From Daedaleopsis sinensis (Eukaryota; Basidiomycota; Agaricomycetes; Polyporales; Polyporaceae), in assembly GCA_033807695.1 (NCBI GenBank), contig CM066311.1, positions 1,798,001-1,862,000 on the forward strand: 64,000 bases of DNA, given 5' to 3'. The position numbers were made by a program, and so were the translations under genes. This document shows positions 46,923 to 58,140 of this stretch, piece by piece (the first letter of the stretch is position 1; each line of letters starts with the position of its first letter). The notes beneath the pieces were generated by a model. The model saw nothing but the letters and a program-made list of their open reading frames with translations, was not told the DNA's origin and did not search any database.

Positions 46923-46962
46923 GACCACTGACCACTGACCACTGACCACTGACCGCTGACTG
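46923..46962. repeat. 7-bp tandem array (unit gaccact)
   Basis: Five exact copies and one variant (gaccgct) follow the gcttgtg array within 25 bp. Confidence 0.9.
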
Positions 46963-47090
46963 GCCGTGGTGCCGGTGACATGCGCTCTGTTCATCATGTC
47001 CCGCCTCCCCGCCGCCCGTGGGCCGTGTGCGATCAGTCGTGCGTGCGTGCGTCCGACGTCCGGGATGTATCCTGAGCACTGCGCCTCCGC

Positions 47091-47160
47091 TTTCGTCCTC
47101 CGTCTTCCGCGCCCCGTGCTTTGTCAGGATGGAGCACGGAGCACGGAGGACGGAGGACGG
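47091..47160. repeat. 7-bp array forming an inverted repeat (gagcacg/gaggacg)
   Basis: The right part, 47131-47160, is two copies of gagcacg then two of gaggacg. The left part around 47091-47120 (CGTCCTCCGTCTTCCG..CCCCGTGCT) is close to its reverse complement, so a long hairpin could form. Confidence 0.8.
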
Positions 47161-47920
47161 GCTGCGACTCGCGTTGGCAAGGCTGCAGCAGCACAGTGCA
47201 GACATGTCTCGATCTCGAGCCCGTGACCGCCATTGAAACGGGCTACGGGCTGCGACGGGTGGATGTTGATAGTTGTTAACTTGCAATTGAATTTGGATAG
47301 AGGGGGACCACACGGGTCCGCGGCGGACGGACGTGTGCTGTCTATCAGGACGCAGGACACAGGAGGGATTAATTTCGGAAAGCGACGTGTCTGCAAGGGC
47401 GACGGTGCTTGCCAGTGGTGCTCTACGGCGGGGTTTGTGCGTTGTCCGAACTCGGTGTTTACACACTAGAGGCGTGTGCTCAGGCCTCAGGCCGTTCCGA
47501 ACCACACTTACTTGGAGGCGGCGTCCCCAGTCGATGGTTGTCCGGGGCGGATTGGGTCACCACTACTACATATGTAGTAGATGGCCGCCGCACTGCACCC
47601 TACTGCACCAAGTAGCTCTTGCACTTGCGCTTGTGGCGGCCGACTCGGACTCGGACTCGGAGCGAGCGTGAGGGTCTCCATCCGCGTCGGCTCGGCGACC
47701 TCGGCAATGTCCGTTTCCGTGTTCATGCTGCAGGGCACTGGCAGTTCATCCACACAATTAATCACAGGGTGCTAGCATGCACGCGCTACCTTTAGCAAGT
47801 ATGCTCGTAACTCCGTGCTACTATATGCAGCCACCGTCCCCCGCTCGCAGCTGGAGGCGATCTCCGCGGCGAAGGTGCGTGCTATATTCTGCGGCGTCCT
47901 GTTACAGTATCCTTCACTCC

Positions 47921-47974
47921 GCATCCTGCATCCTGCATCCGGTAGCGTGTGGCTTGTGGCTTGTGGCTTGTGGG
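47921..47974. repeat. Two adjacent 7-bp arrays (gcatcct, then ggcttgt)
   Basis: 47921-47940 has about three copies of gcatcct. 47949-47974 has about 3.5 copies of ggcttgt, the same unit as the array at 46879. Confidence 0.9.
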
Positions 47975-48220
47975 TCACTGCGCCCGAGCGCGCGCCAGAC
48001 CAGATCCACTGCAGCGATCCCGGGATCTGCGCTCGAGACTCAGCTCGTGCGCTGCGCTGCGCAGGGGCCGGCACGCGACCCAATGCGATCGCCCTACTTA
48101 TGTGACACTGCAACTGCCTGCGGTGCACGGACGACAGCTGTCGCGCGCATGGAGACGGAGACGGGCAGCGTCACGCGTCACGCGTCACCAGCCACCAGCC
48201 ACGCCGACGCCGCCCCCGCC

Positions 48221-48242
48221 CTCGGAGCTCGGAGCTCGGAGC
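48221..48242. repeat. 7-bp tandem array (unit ggagctc)
   Basis: About three copies of a 7-bp unit that contains a GAGCTC palindrome. Confidence 0.85.
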
Positions 48243-49575
48243 CCAACGCGTGATCGAGAGAGAAGCAGGCGTTCGCGGCTCCGGTGGCGGGGATCCGCGC
48301 TGCCAGTGGCTACGCTGCGCCGTGATCGCGCGGAGACAGCTGCCCTCCGCGAGCCTCTGCGATACAGTGCACGGCTATTCGTAAATATGCACAAGTATGT
48401 TCACCTGCCTACCGATCTACCGCCCGTACAGGGAAGCATCGGGGGCGCGGGTGGCATGGTGCCCGATCGACGGTCGCCGTGAATCGTGATCGGGCGAGGG
48501 CGGACGTGGTTTGGCTGGGGAATGTGACGTTGGCGCGGCGGGTGCGTGCTCTGTAACTGCTTATCAAATATTAATGCAGTTCACCACGGGGAGATGCATC
48601 GGACGCGGACGCGAATGCGGGCACCTCAGCTCTAGAGATCCGTTCACGGCCTTCTCGGCGACGGGGATTGTCGGTTCCCAGCACGCGCGCGCACGCGCCA
48701 TCGCTCTCGTTCTCAAGTTCTGCAGTGCGCCCGCCCGCTGGGACGCCGAGGCCAGCCAGGAAGCACGCGCGGCGCTCGACGGCGACGGCGCGGGACCGGG
48801 ACCGGGCTCTCGCCCTTCCTCCGCACGCTTCTTCCGGGTGCGGGCCTGGCTCGGGCTCGGGCTCGGGCGTGATCAGGCTCCAAGCATCCGGGTGCACAGT
48901 GCACGGTGCATGGGCGCCGCGGACGCCAACGTCATCCTCTGCCACGCTCAGGGCCAGGATCAGAACCGCCCATGTACGTGAGCGTGAACGTACGTGTGCA
49001 CTTCCTCAGCCTGCGCGGCCGTCCCAGCTGACACGCGTACATGGCGCACGGGCCCCCGCCCAGCGGTAGGTTCGATGTGACAGAGCAGCGGGCTCCCCCG
49101 TCGCCGCCGGCAGCACATTAATAGCAAGGTTCGCGCGCACTGGCACCTACAGCTACAGACTACTCGCATTCAGTCGGGGACCCGCGGTGGGAACACATCC
49201 GGGGCCTGAGGGCGAGAGCGAAGGCGCATGCCACCACCGTCTGCTGCGCGGTGCACGGTGCGCACACAGTCCTCACTCCTACTGCACTGCCGGGGGTGGC
49301 TATTGCCGCCGCGATATACGGTGACGGCAAGTGCCCCCCTGATTGCTGATCGTCACGTCGTGCGTAGTGCGAACTTTGGCGGATTGCGGACGGCTGAGGG
49401 CGATCCTCCCAGTCTGGTAGTGCCCCGTCCTCGTCCTCGTCCAGGACAGCCCAGCATCCAGCTCCGATAGCCAGGGACGACTGCCCCTGGGTCCAATCCA
49501 AGTACTTACTGCCTCTCTAGGTTCCTAGTCGGAATCCAATCCACAGCCGGCCCAAGGGCGGCGTTTGCCTAGAAT

Positions 49576-49597
49576 GTCCGCGTCCGCGTCCGCGTCC
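49576..49597. repeat. 6-bp tandem array (unit gtccgc)
   Basis: Nearly four exact copies of a 6-bp unit, followed at about 49615 by two copies of the related cgtcca. Confidence 0.85.
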
Positions 49598-49734
49598 ACT
49601 TCCCTGCACAAGCCCACGTCCACGTCCACGGCCATCTCACCACGGCACGGCCCACGGTACACGGTACACGGCCGCTGCCCCAGAACCCAGGACGCAGGAC
49701 GTAGAAGGTGAACCCACAATTCCGCGCCGAACCC

Positions 49735-49770
49735 AGAACCAGAACCAGAACACAGAACCAGAACCAAAAC
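49735..49770. repeat. 6-bp tandem array (unit gaacca)
   Basis: About six degenerate copies of gaacca with single-base changes. Confidence 0.85.
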
Positions 49771-49855
49771 TCAGGCACGGCCAGCACTAGCCTGAGTGTC
49801 TGTGCGCGCAACACACCGATTCACCAGTGAATACCGCTCTGGCTCACCCGCGTAC

Positions 49856-49938
49856 CGAGTCCCGAGTCCCGAGTCCCGAGTCCCGAAGCCCGAGTCCCGA
49901 AGCCCGAGTACCGAGTACCGAAGCCCGAGTCCCGAGTG
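49856..49938. repeat. 7-bp tandem array (unit cgagtcc and cgaagcc)
   Basis: About twelve copies of cgagtcc, cgaagcc and cgagtac run over 83 bp with the 7-bp phase kept throughout. This is one of the two longest arrays in the region. Confidence 0.92.
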
Positions 49939-51937
49939 CCTCCCACCCGGTCCACGTGCGTTCCCAGGCTGAGGAATGTGGCCTGCCTGCGGATGCGGGT
50001 GCGGATGCGGGTGCGTGGCACGCGGGCCCGCGGACTCGCTCACTTTGAGTTGCGCTGCCGGAGCGGACGCGGGGGGGCCCGAGCTGCGAGTTCTAGTCCC
50101 AAGTCCCAAGTCCCAGTGGCACGAGGCGCAGGCGCGAGGTGGACACAAGCACTGGGGCGTCACCGTGGCTGGCGAACCGGCACTGCGCCTGCGCATGAGA
50201 CTCTGCCATGGATCTGCCAGTGGGAGCCTGAGTGCACTTGAACTTGCACGGCTGCCCGCATGTATCACATCCGTCGCATTTGCATTCGTCGCATTCGTCC
50301 TGCTCTCGTCCTCCTGGGCCGCAGCCTGAGGCCTGAGCGGTGGAGACGACAACGTCAACGGGCCCGGGGAGCGTGCGTCCGAGTCGCTGCTGCGCCTGTC
50401 TCAGGCTGTCACTGGCCGCACCGTCGCCGCTTCGCTGCGATTGGCGATGTGTGCGCGTGTGTTGTGCAGTGTCACCACTGGCACTGGCGCATAAGAACCA
50501 AGAATCACAGCCAGCGCGAGGCGGGTGGCAACGTCTCATTGCGCATGCGTTAACGTCAACCGAGCTGCCACCACTGCAATTGCCGGTGCGCAATGCCAAT
50601 TGCCATGGACCCACTGGCACTGCGCGACGGCCTACGGGCGCAGTGAGTGAAGTGATCATTGATGGCCATTGCCAATCACAATCGCAGCGGCATTAATTAA
50701 CACAGTATTATGCATCCCCTGCTCCTGTGTGGACGCATCCAAGCTTCAAGCTTCAAGGACTGTATGGATGCGTGTATGTCAACTGACATTGACAGTGCAG
50801 TGATAGAGCACACGAGAGCACACGTACCTGTCGGACGTCCGAGTCCACGGCAGCCGATCATCTCGATTCGCGCTAGCGCCAGCGTCGCAGGTCAAGTTCA
50901 ACTTTGCATCCGAAATCGGGCGCGGCGCCTGCCGGCGTGTGCCCGCCCGCGCCCGGGGATCTGGATCGTGCGGGTGCGGCGGAGGCCGAAGATGCGTGTG
51001 CGTGTGCACACCGCAGAGACCGCACGGGCGTGCGCCGTACGCGTGAGCTGCTAGTGTTCTAACTTCTAGATCTTGTTGGACAATGATTAATGGATAAGTA
51101 GCCCGCGGGGCCGCTGGGTGGCGGTGGTGCCGGTCGCGAAGCGTGCGCGAGGGCCCGGAGAACAGAGTGATGCATACTTGTGCTTGTGGCTAGCACGCCA
51201 GGACGCCTCGGAGCGAGGACATGCCAGTGCATATGGCGATGGCGTTGGGACGTGCTGGGACATGGGACGTGGGACGAAGCCCCGCGGGGCCGGGTGATGG
51301 ATCGTTCCAGTCACATTGCGCACTATCGCGCACCGTATCTCACTGGCAGTCTGCTGCATCATCGTACGCACGGCGCGCGCGATAGGCAGAAGCACGGATC
51401 CGGACACTGGCGGAAGAAGCCCCTGCCCTGCCCTGGCAGTAGTCTGGGTACAGCGTCCGCACGCGCACGCGCACGCTTTCCCGGATCCGTCACTGCGTGC
51501 GTGCGTGCGTTTCTCCGTGGCCCGCGTCCGCGAGCCAAGTAATCGGACCGTTCGAGTTCATAAGCCTCGTCAGCCGTCACCGTGTCCTCAGCCAGCCAGC
51601 CAGCCTCCCCTCCGCCAAGCACGCGTTGCGAACGCACGCACGCCTGCCAGCAGCTCGCCGCTTCAAGCAACCTCGCTCGCTTCACGCGCACGGCCCCCAG
51701 CCGGCTCGAATTCTCGCCAGCCGGCGGCTCGCTTGCGGTTGCGCGCGCGCTGCTCCTGCTCCCTATATTAGTGCTGCTGCGAATTTGCGAAACGGCGAGC
51801 TAAGATCCCGATCGCCATCATCGCAGAGGCCCATCCCAGCCCATCGCTCCGTCCCTGTCGCGTTCCTTCCTCGCTCGCCCGCGGCCGCTCGTGGATCCAC
51901 CGTGGTGACTGTGCCCCTCTCCGCTCCTCGCCGAACT

Positions 51938-51967
51938 GTGAACGTGAACGTGAACGTGAACGTGAAC
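51938..51967. repeat. 6-bp tandem array (unit gtgaac)
   Basis: Five exact copies of a 6-bp unit about 300 bp upstream of the P450 start at 52265. Confidence 0.9.
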
Positions 51968-52074
51968 GAAAACACAAACGGGCACGGCAACGGCAACGGC
52001 AACAGCCTGAGTAACGGACGCGGAAACAGATCTGGATTGTGGATAACCGCCCGCGCCGTCACGGTCCCGTGCGT

Positions 52075-52101
52075 TACATATACATATACATACATATAGC
52101 C
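52075..52101 (+). promoter_or_regulatory. Possible TATA-type promoter element for the second P450
   Basis: A (tatacata) repeat-like A/T stretch in otherwise GC-rich DNA sits about 165 bp before the ATG at 52265. A TATA role is plausible from position alone; it may also be a simple repeat. Confidence 0.3.
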
Positions 52102-52264
52102 CGCTGCAGCCCCCGCCGCGGACACTCTGACGACTCCGACCAGCAGCAGCTGCCTGTCCCTCTCACTCCGGATCCGCAAGCACTTCGCACTCTCGGACGG
52201 CCGGACTCGGACGCCCCGCACCCGCATCCGCACGCTGGCGCTTCAGAGCCCCGTGACCGCCGCC

Positions 52265-55200
52265 ATGTACCCGCTCGGCCTGCTGCCCTTCTTCGCCGCG
52301 CTCGCGCCCGACAGCGTCGCCGTCGGCGCCGCGCTCGCGATCCCCGCGCTCGTCCTCGCGCTCTCGCTCTACGCGCTCCTCCCCCGCTCGCTGCGCGCCC
52401 TGTGCTCTAAAGGCGAGGGCGCGGCCGACGCCGACGCCGACGATGCGGCGCCGGTGCGCCTGCCGGGCTCGGGGCTCGCGCACATCCTGCCGTTCTTCCA
52501 CCGCCGCTTCGACTTTATCAACGGCGGCTTCCAGCTCGCGGGCCAGGCCGTCTACCAGTTCTCCCTCCTCCGCGTGCGTGCTCTTTTCTCTTTTCTTTTT
52601 TCTCTTTTTCTCTATATTCTTTTCCTGTCCTGTCCTGTCCCCCCCCCCCACGCCCACCCCCGAGTCCCTCGGCAGCGCAGGACGGGCGGGCGGGCACCGG
52701 AGGCGGCGCGCGCGAGTTCGCCTGCCGTTCGCCCTCGCCTTGGCTCCCCTTCGCGTCCCTCTCGGACCCGCTTCTGAACAAGCTCGGCTGATCTCGCGGT
52801 TTTTATTGCACGCCCCGCTTCCACCCTGCGCGGTTCCTCCGCCCTCCGCCATCCCCTTCCGCACGACGCACAACGCACAACGCACAACGCACAACGCACA
52901 CGCGCGGGCCTGCAGACGCCGGTGATCGTGCTCTCGGGCGCGGCGGCGCGGCGGGACTTCTTCCAGGCCAAGGACCTCGACCTGAACGCGGGCTTCAAGT
53001 TCCTCTCCGGTGCCGTACGTGCGCTCCTCCTCTCTCTTCGTTTCCCCGTCCTTCTCCCCCGTGCGCCCCTGCCCCTGCCCCTCTCCCCTTCCCCTCCTCA
53101 GCCCGCCGCCTTCTGATCTCCATACGGGGCAAACGGGGGAACGGGAAGGACGGTGACGATGACGCACGTGTGCTGACGTATACGGGGCCACGGCTTCTTT
53201 TTTCTGCGCGCCTCCTCCCGCTGCTTCCCGCAAACCGCCATCCCGCACGCCGAATCCCGAACCGAATCGCGATGCACAGATCCCGATGGTCCCGGGCGTG
53301 ACGTCCAATCTGGAGACGCGCCGGATCGCGCTCATCCACAAGCGCCTCGTCGCGTCGCAGACGAGCGACCGCCTCGCGAGCCGTGAGTCCTCCCTCTCTC
53401 TCTCTTCTTCTCTGTGTTGTTCTCTTCTCGCGGCAGCTGCGGGGCTGGCTCTGCTGTTGTGGGAGGGCGTAGGCGGCGGTCGGACAGCTCCGCGGAGGCT
53501 GTAGCGTGTGTCCCTGGCAGTCACATGTGGGGGCTGGCGTACAGGCCCCGAGGGCGCCCGCGCCCCGGGTCGCACTTGCTCTCTCGCGTCCGTGGACATG
53601 GACGTGGACACGGACACGGAGAGGCATATGGTGCATGTGCATGTGCGACGAGTGCGGATGCGCGGCGCGCCGGGCGTGCCTCGTCTGGGGCGCGAATCGC
53701 GCACGCGCCAGGACGCGGGATGCGGGACGCGCTGTCGTACGTACGCCGAGCTCGCGATCGTGGGCCGCGACGCGAGACGTGCGGGGGCGCGATAGATTCG
53801 CTGGTGCATGCATGCGCGCACTCACACACATGCGTGCGTGCATGCATGTTGTCGCCGTCGACTGCGCTACGCGACCCGCGGGCGGGGACGGACGGCGATC
53901 TCTCTGGCGCTGTCCGCGACCGCGAATCCACCGTCCGCCACCGACATTCTTCGTGCTCGCCCTGACGTCCTTACCACATCCCCCATCCCCCACCCCCATT
54001 CCATCCTGTCTCATCTTTCAACACCCACGCGCACCCCCGATAATACGACGAGCCCCGTCATCCGCGTGAGCTCACGGGCCCGTGCGCCCCGCAGGCTCGA
54101 GAGGAGAGTCATTCGCGCTGATGCTTGCTCGCACGCAGTGATCCCCCAGATCCTCGAGGACTCCCGGCGCGTGATCGGCACATGGGGTGTCTCCGGCGCC
54201 ATCGACCCCTTCCAGCATCTCTCCGAGGTACGTACGCGTCCCACTCCCTTCGCGTGTGCTATCGCCCGCGCGCTGTCTTGCTATCCGCGTCCCCCATCAT
54301 GCTACGAACGCGACACGACGCACGACGTACACCCGAGCACTAACCCCAGCCGCTCGCCCTCGCCCTCGCACCTCGCACTGACTCCCCCCACAGCTCCTCT
54401 TCCAAACGACAGTGCGCAGCCTCGCGTTCGCCGAGCTCGCCGACGACCCGCGCGCGGTCGCGCGCCTCAAGCGCCTGTACGACACGCTCGACGCCGCGAC
54501 GACGCCCGCGACCGTGCTGCTGCCGTGGTGGGTGCCCGGCCCGAGCGCCGTGCGCCGCCTGCTCGCGACGAAGCGCATCTACGACGTCGTCGCGGGCGCG
54601 CTCGACACGCGCGTGGGTAGGGGGCCTGCGGGCGCGCGCGCGGACACGCCGCAGATGCTTATTGATGCGGGGGATGAGAGGCTTGTGATCGTCGGGGTGA
54701 GTGCGCGAGCCTTCTTCCCTCCTCCGCGCTGCGCTGGACTTGGCTTTGGACTTGGACTGACGCGTGTGCTGGCAGTTCATTATGGGCCTCCTGGTCGCCG
54801 GGGCGCGCTCTACGGGGACGACTGGTGCGTACCGACTCCCGTGTGTGTATGTGCATTGCTGCGACATGGAGCTGACGGTCTCGCGCGCACCCGCAGCCTC
54901 CTGGCTCATCACGTTCTTGAGCGGCCACCCCGAGTGGCGGGAGAAGGCGGCCGAGGAGCTCCGCCGGCTCGTCTCTGCCCACGCCACGCACCTGCCCTCA
55001 CAACAAGCCCCGGCGCACTCGCCGACCGCGGACTCTCCCCGCCCGCACTCGCAAGCGCACTCGCAGCCTGAACCCCATCCGCAGCCGCAAACGCAAACGC
55101 AAACGCAAACGCAGCCTGAACCTCAGCCTCAACATCCACATCCACAGCACACCGCCTCCACGACCCAACAACAGCGACAACCACAGGCGCCGTCGCCGCC

Positions 55201-56452
55201 GCCGCTCTCGTCGCTCGCCGCGACGCTCGCGAGCGTCCCGCTGTCCGCGTGGGAGGCGCACACGCCCGTGCTCGACGCGATCATCCGCGAGACGCTGCGC
55301 GTCGCGGAGCCGCACGTCGCGATGCGCCAGTACCTCCCGCCCGCCCCCTCTTCCTCTTCCTCTTCTTCCTCCTACTCCTCCTCTTCTTCTTCGTCTTCGT
55401 GCTCCCCCTCGTCATCGTCAACGTCATCATCCTCATCCTCATCATCCTCGTGCTCCTCCTGGTCCGCGTCCTTCCTCTCCGCCCTCTCCCCGCTGCCGCC
55501 CAGACCCACTATGGCGAAGGCGCAGGAGAAGGAGAAGGCGGCCGGGCGGACGCTGTTCCTGGGCGGGAAGGCGGTCCCGCCCGGGGCGTTCGTGATGTAC
55601 CCGTTCAGCGACGTGCACCTCAGCGCGGAGATCTACAGCGAGCCGTGGCGGTGGGACCCCGGCCGCCGCGAGCACGACCTCAAGGTGCCGTATGCGTACG
55701 TCGGGATGGGCGCCGGTGCGTGTTTTCCTTTGCTCTGCTCTCCCTTTGCTTTGCTTTCTCGTTCGTTCTCGTTCGTTTGTCGACCCGTGTACTGCTGCCT
55801 GCTGTCTGCTGCGGGTCCGCACCCGCACCCCCAGCAGACGCGGCCGTGTGTCGCGCGGCGCCGTGCCTCTGCGGCAGAGCGGGGATGCGTCGTATCCCCG
55901 CCCGGGCGGCCTGCGTACGTGTACCCATGGCGCACCATTCATTATGAATTCATTATTGCCGCTGCTTGTAGGGGACGCCCACGTCCCTGTCCCTGTCCCC
56001 GTCCCCGTCCCTGTCCCGTCTGTCTCGGACGTAACGCTGACCCTTCCTTGCCCTTTTCCTTCCATGCGTCTCCCCCGCCGACACCTCCTGCTCCCCCGCC
56101 GACACCTCCTCCTCCTCCGCCGCCGACACCTCCACCTCCGCCAACACCTCCGCCGACACCGACACCTCACCCGCCACCAGGAAGCACGGTGTGCCTCGGG
56201 AAGCGGCTCGCGACGCTCGAGCTCAAGCTCGTCACCGCGCTCGTCGTGCTCGGCTGCGGCGAGCTGCGCGCGGTCGACCGCCGCGGCGCGCCCCTCCCCG
56301 AGCTCCCGCGCCCGAACTGGAACGACGTGCTCACGTGCAAGCCCCCGCCGGGCTCGTGCTTCGTGCGCTTCGAGCGCACGGCGGACCCCGAGGGCGAGGC
56401 CGAGGATAGGGATAGGGACGGGGACGGGGACGGGGACGATTCGCGCGCGTAG
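52265..56452 (+). CDS. Cytochrome P450 monooxygenase (second; long-intron type)
   Basis: This ER haem enzyme belongs to a different P450 family from the copy at 26128. Exons: 52265-52573 (anchor and LPGSGLAHILPFFHRR), 52916-53014, 53280-53392, 54139-54227, 54394-54696, 54776-54824, 54897-55715 and 56181-56452. Motifs in order are SNLETRRIALIHKRL, the I-helix region FIMGLLVAGARSTGTTASW, ExxR as ETLR in AIIRETLRVAEPHVAMR, TLFLGGKAVPPGAFVMYPF, and the haem Cys in GMGAGSTVCLGKRLATLELK. This motif is joined across the last intron. The end is PNWNDVLTCKPPPGSCFV. Within exon 7 is a Gln/Pro-rich insertion (around 55000-55190), then a Ser-rich stretch (55330-55503) that has GT...AG borders, C/T content and a length divisible by three, so it may be an intron. 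Introns of 342, 265, 746 and 465 bp are far longer than normal. The gene may be degenerating. Confidence 0.85.
52868..52901. repeat. 7-bp tandem array in a P450 intron (unit acaacgc)
   Basis: Four to five exact copies of a 7-bp unit sit near the 3' end of intron 1, before the acceptor at 52915. Confidence 0.9.
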
Positions 56453-57674
56453 AGTGGGTTGCGTTGGTTGCCGAGTGGACATTGGTTGGGACACCTCCCT
56501 CCGAGACTCCGAGTCGATGGGGCAAAGGGGAGGGGGGAGGGGTCGCTGTGGTTTCTCGCGTCGGTTCTGGATCCGGATCCGGATGGGACGGCATGGACTG
56601 TAGACTGTAGATTGTAGTGGTAGTGGTAGTGGTAGTTACTCGGGCACGGCCGCCGACGGCGCGGCGGGGTGCGCCCGCCTCTCTTGTATAGTAAGCACGC
56701 ACTGGTGCATACCCAGCTTCCTAAGTACTTAGAACAGCCTAGCGGGTCGCGTCTATTACATATGTATATGCGATCGCCATCTCGCCGCTCACGTACATGG
56801 TACGACTGCTTGCGTGCTTGCGGGATTACTCCCTCGTCACTCGTGCGCGTTCGGAATCCGCACTTGGATCGGGGCATGCGGAAACACCGTCGCTATATCG
56901 CCGGTCTATTCGGCGTCGGCGGCAACGCGGACTCGGAGACTCTGGGACTCGGATGGAGCGACCTGCAGGCTGCGAGTGGGTCCGTCCGGCGGAAAGGTCC
57001 ACAGTATCTTGCGCCAACTCGGACTTTGTGTGCGACGCTACTGCGAGCGATTGACCCCGTAGAGATAGATGGCGATTCTAAGCGGCATGGGGACAAGGGT
57101 CCGAGGGTCCTGCTGCACGCCCGGTGTCAGATGTCTGCTAGCGAGCAGCCGGCCGCCCGCTGAATTATACTAACAGACGCGAGCCTTTGCATCCTGCGCC
57201 GGCCGTGCAGAATTGCTAGAAGTCACGGTAAATATCGATGAGTTTGTGGTAGAAATTCCAAAGGAGATAGCCTGCTGTTCGTGGTATCTCCGCAGTGGCG
57301 TGGGGGCGTTGGCGGCTCGGATTCGACCGTGGTGCGCCTCCCGTAAACGAGTCGTCTGCCTTCGCCTTCCTGTACTGACACCGGCGGGGACTCACCGGAC
57401 GTTGCGTCCGAGAGGCTCCCCAGTGCTAGCGGACAACGTTATCACGAGCACTAGCCCGCCGGTCGTCAGGATAGATTCCGGCATGGGATTCGAGACTACC
57501 ACTTCGAACCTGAGTCGGCGGAGAGCAGCCCAGACTCGAGGCTATGGTGACGGCCATGCGGAATGTACGGTAGGGTTGCATCCACGACTTGACGCCAGTA
57601 CGGCAGCACCACTCCAGTCATCGCAAATTCCGAGCCTGCGCCGTGGCTAGCCGGTCGCGTCGAGAAGCGTTAAT

Positions 57675-58140
57675 TAACAACCCCGGACCCGTTTCGGATC
57701 GGAGGGTAGGCGTGAAGCAGTGCTCACCGGTCACCATCCTTCGCGACAGTACTGGTGGAGCCAGGGTCATCGACCGACGACAAGCGATACTTCCGGTGTA
57801 ACGCGCTGCGCAGTCCACGCCGGGCCCTCGGGCATCGGGCCTCAGGGATGAGACTGGGGACAGATCGAGGACACCGGCGCATTGGTGTTGCGTCGGGCTA
57901 TGTGGGAAGGGTGCGCGGAGCTAGCGAGACGGGACGAGCGGGCGCCGGACCAAGACGAAGGTCGACTATGCCCTGGCACTGAGCCCCGCCGGGACATGAT
58001 GCATGAGTCGCCACGGTAGGCTGCGGAAGAACTGCCGACTCGGAGTGGGTGGAGTGAATGTGATGCAGCATTTTGTTAGTTGTCATGCGATTGGTATAGG
58101 TCGGCAGTAGGCACGCTTGGAGTCGAGAGGTGCGCACGTC
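57675..58140 (-). repeat. Old inverted repeat, right member
   Basis: Its reverse complement matches 32620-33115 with scattered differences. The shared blocks include TCTCGACTCCAA, ACCAATCGCATGACA, CCTGAGGCC and GGTGAGCACTG. No coding sequence is recognised in either copy. Confidence 0.65.

Larger units (their letters stand above)
45239..52264. other. 7-kb gene-free region rich in short tandem repeats
   Basis: No frame here resembles a protein. Frames are numerous on both strands because of the high GC content and the repeats. The region contains many tandem arrays (listed separately). Most have a 7-bp unit with differing sequence, and a few have a 6-bp unit. Short hairpins of arrays and their complements also occur. 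The final 200 bp are the probable promoter and 5' UTR of the P450 at 52265. Confidence 0.65.

Noticed and set aside
45768..50114. CRISPR-like or centromere/telomere-type arrays
   Set aside because: Units are only 7 bp, vary between arrays and have no spacers. They do not resemble CRISPR or telomere repeats.
45239..52264. Many open frames of 60-300 residues in the repeat-rich region
   Set aside because: They follow from high GC and tandem repeats, occur in all six frames, and none has a recognisable domain.
57213..57650. An open frame of 145 residues
   Set aside because: No homology recognised. It lies beside the old inverted repeat and has no expression signals.
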